Shown: positions 5,401 through 7,661 of the stretch, piece by piece
Numbering within the stretch: the first letter of the stretch is position 1
How the letters are laid out: the number at the start of each line of letters is the position of its first letter
Origin: Paludibacteraceae bacterium
GTDB lineage: Bacteria > Bacteroidota > Bacteroidia > Bacteroidales > Paludibacteraceae
Assembly: GCA_904502115.1 (NCBI GenBank)
Contig: CAJGDW010000073.1
Location: 1-7,661, forward strand
Reading direction: 5' to 3'
Length of the DNA stretch: 7,661 nt
Program-made: the position numbers and the translations under genes
The notes under the pieces: generated by a model
The model's database searches: none
What the model saw: the letters and a program-made list of their open reading frames with translations, nothing else
Told to the model about the DNA's origin: nothing

Positions 5401-7122
5401 GTCACTTATGTGCATCGAGTCGATGACAACGTACCCAACAATATCGTCTATGCTTTTACCCGATAGTTCGCTGTTTACTCTTACAGAAAATACCAAATTA
5501 GGCATGTTGTTGATGAGTTTCATGCCATGCAATCGGATGGTATCTGCTTGTAAATCGAGCGAGATATCTATGTTTTGCTTGTTTTGATGCAATCCAAAGT
5601 TAACGGCAAGTGTACCGTTGGTAGGGTCTGCGTATTTAACATTAGCATCAATGGCATTTTCGTTGTATAAACCATCAACGTTTATATTCTTGTAGGTATA
5701 ATCGTTGTAGTTGAATTCTTTGATATTTCCTTTGATGCTACCAGTAATGTTTTTACCCTGTGGCATTTGTCCGTTTACTTCTACCGATAGAGCGAGTTTT
5801 CCTAATTTAGACGATTTGCCTAGTAATTTTTCCAAATCAATTTTATCGCTCTTAATGTGCCCGCTAAAACCGATGTCGTTGTTATTTACGTTGTAGTTTA
5901 GCAGTAGGTCGGTATTGATTTTCCCGATGTCAGTTTTTAGTACACCGTAGGCCACCATATCAGAGAAGAATCCACTCATATTACCGCTAAATCGTAATTT
6001 TCCTAATTTGCTTAGCTCGTTGGGTAATTTGAAAGGGAAACCTTGTATAGCGGTAATCAATCTTTCTATATCGTATTTGTTGGTACTAACTTCTGTTATG
6101 TTGGCATAAAAATAGGCATCTTTGATGTTATCTATACCACTAATGTCTGCCGATGTGTGTATTTGAATACTACTGCCGTAGGAAGCCGAAAAATTGTTCA
6201 GTTTAATGTTGTTGTTGCTTACTTGTAAATACCCGCTTAACTGAACGGGGTCTGTTAGATTTCCTAATGCAGGAACTATTTTGCTGAAATCGCTACCGTA
6301 AATGAACGAGGGATGTAGCGACGCGGTAATAGTTGTTTTAGCTAGCAAATCAGGTGACGATAGTTGCGCTATGCTGTCGTAAGCAACTTGTAAACTGTCA
6401 AATTGCAAATGACTTTGTGGCAATTGGAGAACAAAATCGCGGATGGTGGAGGCTTTATGGCCCATTGATGCCTCGCACGCTATGTTCTTGAGTTCAAAAC
6501 CGCACCCTTCAACAAGCGATAATGAGTGTAGCGTAATATTTGCTGTATCTGCTTTGAGAACACCAATGGATAGGTGTGTATTTAAATTCTTGATGCGAAC
6601 GTGCATAGGGTCAAACTGCGTGCTGTCTTTTGTGGTGGCAGGTAGGTGATCGTAATAAAATTCGCCATCTTGAATGGTAATACCCCGTAATGAGAATGTC
6701 AGATCGGGGAATTTGGCAGGTTGGTCACTGGCAAAGGCATCCATTAAAAATTGTAGATTGGTTTTGCCAAGCGAGTCGGTGCTTAAATAAAAAATAGGTC
6801 TGTTGAGCTGTAATTCTTTCAGTGCAATTTGTTTGTTAAATAGTTTCCGGTACGATATATTTCCCGTAAACTCGTCAAACTTAGCAACTAATTTTCCTTG
6901 TGGGTCTTTGAGCGATACGTTGTTTAAAATAATTCCTTCAAAAGGGTTGTAGTAGATGTTTTCAATGTAAAATGTTCCCCCTGTGTACTCCGATAAATAC
7001 TCAGCAGCTTCTCTGGTTAGAAAATTTTGCACGTACTTGTTGGTGAGTAGTAGCGACAACGACAGTGGTAATGCAATGAGAATTACCACGATATAGATTA
7101 CTATTTTATGGAATTTTTTAAT
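2476..7122 (-). CDS. tamB: TamB-type translocation/assembly module protein (AsmA-like, DUF490)
   Basis: This very large inner-membrane-anchored periplasmic protein has about 1548 residues from the proposed ATT start at 7122, or 1537 from the GTG at 7087-7089. Numbers below count from the GTG. A membrane anchor is followed by VQNFLTREAAEYLSEYTGG and an AsmA-like start (FEGIILNNVSLKDPQ). A long central region is rich in beta strands (about 60-1140), as expected for the bridge-like groove of this family. The C-terminal TamB/DUF490 domain spans about 1150-1440, with YGNYNITEGSYDF, ISFDGDP, NATYQTTASLTDLLE and RITGPLLSPDIKFDI. A 74-residue Lys/Glu/Arg-rich tail, probably coiled coil, ends the protein. 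TamB proteins link inner and outer membranes and, with an Omp85 partner, serve outer-membrane protein insertion or lipid transport; no partner gene is in view. I favour ATT because it restores a KKFHK-plus-22-residue anchor; GTG would start inside the hydrophobic stretch. It is divergent from tsaD. Confidence 0.9.
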   Translation of the reverse strand: MKKFHKIVIYIVVILIALPLSLSLLLTNKYVQNFLTREAAEYLSEYTGGTFYIENIYYNPFEGIILNNVSLKDPQGKLVAKFDEFTGNISYRKLFNKQIALKELQLNRPIFYLSTDSLGKTNLQFLMDAFASDQPAKFPDLTFSLRGITIQDGEFYYDHLPATTKDSTQFDPMHVRIKNLNTHLSIGVLKADTANITLHSLSLVEGCGFELKNIACEASMGHKASTIRDFVLQLPQSHLQFDSLQVAYDSIAQLSSPDLLAKTTITASLHPSFIYGSDFSKIVPALGNLTDPVQLSGYLQVSNNNIKLNNFSASYGSSIQIHTSADISGIDNIKDAYFYANITEVSTNKYDIERLITAIQGFPFKLPNELSKLGKLRFSGNMSGFFSDMVAYGVLKTDIGKINTDLLLNYNVNNNDIGFSGHIKSDKIDLEKLLGKSSKLGKLALSVEVNGQMPQGKNITGSIKGNIKEFNYNDYTYKNINVDGLYNENAIDANVKYADPTNGTLAVNFGLHQNKQNIDISLDLQADTIRLHGMKLINNMPNLVFSVRVNSELSGKSIDDIVGYVVIDSMHISDTNGSVDPEKIELISKKLDDHQLITLTSGFLQAEIEGNIALSTLARNLQYMVSKELSNLSPLKVKKGDALNDFSFQAQLDPLSDYAYLFGQKWSIDDTTYVSGYINDQYEKFELNVQSNLIDLGKSSIDSASVHIHNFRDSITANVNAIYQSRIDTTYLHVGSRIFNNQVDLSLDWENTVESDFSGELITQTTFAKPKRKGQIFDITCSLLPSTMMLADSLWHIKPGTIHYDEETLTVNNLWFDGKDQYIKISGNASRSDKSQVIKASLKDINLQYLSNVFYMPEIKLLGIVTAEAEVGQVLHKPILNATASCKQFGLNGYPLGDVIEAKASYNYDLEQIDLKGTVVNSVLDTSRVVGHISPIRNDMLLDIDVNNLDLSFIKKYLSVFADDMAGIAKGKIYVGGKLDAIEIWGDAYVKDAMLSIDYLKSKFYFEDSIHIKKNAFILKEIELRDQYGNKGKVNGLITHNKFTEFDYNIDIDVDNVLVFNTTELNSPDFYGTLFASGNAHIKGDMNSVNIDVIAKPGKNSYFAIPLNSYMNATDNNFITYVTPKPKNATVNEGRIRRKQRISESLAAKMKVNLAIEATPDVEAQIIFDSHTGDIIKARGDGNIKVEIDNNFNIMVYGNYNITEGSYDFSMGGAMRKRFEVGDDSSISFDGDPMNNCNMNINATYQTTASLTDLLETSVLETVKNSTVKTLCIARITGPLLSPDIKFDIQLPDADEEVQRMVKAAINTEDMMSQQMVFLLLTGKFYNPQVTQNAVSYSTQLAASFATATISSQLNYWLSQISNNVNLGVNYSENSVDAANNRQITANISTNFFNNRLILNGNVGYRNQYGSEDFIGDFDLEYKLIESGRLRLKAYNKTNDRLYSTALYTQGLGIMYREDFDTWSNLYKHYKEVFRKRTPEEKEAAKAKKEQEKLEREKEREAKRLLREDRQRRHKIYVEEQKRLKEEEKARKKAEKEKQRQDANKREQ

Positions 7123-7129
7123 AACTTTG
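7122..7129 (+). promoter_or_regulatory. Putative -7 box of the tsaD promoter
   Basis: TAACTTTG fits TAnnTTTG. A start near 7133-7137 would leave a leader of about 37-41 nt before the tsaD ATG. No TTG is obvious at -33. The box touches the proposed tamB ATT start codon on the other strand. Confidence 0.5.
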
Positions 7130-7148
7130 TACCCTAAATTAAGTGTAG

Positions 7149-7156
7149 CAAAAATA
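7149..7156 (-). promoter_or_regulatory. Putative -7 box of the tamB promoter
   Basis: On the minus strand 7156-7149 reads TATTTTTG, which fits TAnnTTTG and is followed by C. Transcription would begin around 7141-7145, about 20 nt before the ATT at 7122 and about 55 nt before the GTG at 7089. No convincing -33 TTG was found. Confidence 0.5.
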
Positions 7157-7173
7157 CGAATAAATCGCTATTT

Positions 7174-7661
7174 ATGAAAGAGGCCGATAAAAAAAATAAT
7201 CCAGTTGTTATATTAGGTATAGAATCGTCGTGCGACGACACTTCGGCAGCCATTATTCGCGATGGTTTTTTGCTCTCTAATGTCATTGCTAGTCAGGCAG
7301 TTCACAGTGCATACGGTGGGGTAGTTCCCGAGTTGGCATCGCGTGCCCATCAACAAAATATTATTCCTACGGTAAGCGAAGCCATTAAACGTGCCGGCAT
7401 TCAAAAAGAAGATATATCGGCCATTGCATATACCCGTGGACCTGGTTTGATTGGTTCGTTGCTAGTAGGCAACTCGTTTGCCAAAGGGTTTGCCACTGCC
7501 ATGAACATTCCCATGATAGAGGTAAATCACTTGCAAGCACACGTATTGGCGCATTTTATTCAAGAAGAAAATGAACCCGTACACGTACCTGAATTCCCAT
7601 TTTTGTGTTTGCTAGTATCGGGCGGTAACTCGCAAATTATTTTGGTAAAAGCCTACAACGA
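7174..7661 (+). CDS. tsaD: tRNA N6-adenosine threonylcarbamoyltransferase TsaD (partial)
   Basis: TsaD (also Gcp, YgjD or Kae1) moves the threonylcarbamoyl group onto A37 of ANN-decoding tRNAs, with TsaB, TsaE and sometimes TsaC-type partners, in the cytoplasm. The first 162 residues are present and the gene runs off the right edge. After a short polar start comes the ASKHA-fold ATP-binding opening VVILGIESSCDDTSAAII (about 11-28), then YGGVVPELASRAHQ, YTRGPGLIGSLLVG, and the metal-binding HLQAH with its two histidines at 119 and 123. LLVSGGNSQ (about 146-154) is the next conserved nucleotide-site block. The start at ATG 7174 is the only one that gives the usual short lead before the conserved ILGIESSCDDT. 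The leader has no Shine-Dalgarno sequence. All residues that can be judged are intact; the rest of the catalytic site lies outside the window. Confidence 0.97.
   Translation, partial: MKEADKKNNPVVILGIESSCDDTSAAIIRDGFLLSNVIASQAVHSAYGGVVPELASRAHQQNIIPTVSEAIKRAGIQKEDISAIAYTRGPGLIGSLLVGNSFAKGFATAMNIPMIEVNHLQAHVLAHFIQEENEPVHVPEFPFLCLLVSGGNSQIILVKAYN

Overview
The window looks like a chromosomal segment from a member of the Bacteroidota, probably Bacteroidales. The reasons are promoter boxes of the TAnnTTTG type, A-rich leaders with almost no Shine-Dalgarno sequences, a PepSY-like (DUF2874) secreted protein, and a TamB of the Bacteroidota type facing tsaD. The genus cannot be fixed from the sequence. 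No mobile element, CRISPR array, tRNA or rRNA gene was seen.

Left part (1-2036, plus strand): the classic translation cluster thrS-infC-rpmI-rplT. It holds the 3' end of threonyl-tRNA synthetase, translation initiation factor IF3, and ribosomal proteins bL35 and bL20. A small secreted PepSY-like protein gene sits between thrS and infC, only 6 nt after thrS. Between that gene and infC is a perfect 15-bp inverted repeat with a T-tract. Its loop carries a good TAnnTTTG promoter box, so upstream transcription may end here while infC-rpmI-rplT restarts from its own promoter. infC has no ATG at its expected start and most likely begins at ATC 776 behind a strong GGAGG. A strong GAAA-loop terminator closes the cluster.

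Middle (2041-2475): about 435 bp of apparently non-coding DNA between convergent genes. It is made of short degenerate tandem repeats (8-bp and 7-bp units), a duplicated block, small hairpins and a familiar dispersed repeat motif.

Right part: a very large minus-strand gene for a TamB-type AsmA-like envelope protein (about 1540 residues, with a Lys/Glu-rich tail). Its apparent GTG start would cut into the membrane anchor; an ATT 11 codons upstream gives a normal N-terminus. It diverges from tsaD, the tRNA t6A-modification gene, which runs off the right edge. The two predicted -7 boxes in the divergent gap point towards each other.

Functionally the window combines core translation (thrS, infC, rpmI, rplT, tsaD) with cell-envelope biogenesis (tamB, PepSY-like protein). 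I see no new defence, mobile or biosynthetic system. The points of interest are regulatory architecture, non-ATG starts and the intergenic repeat island.
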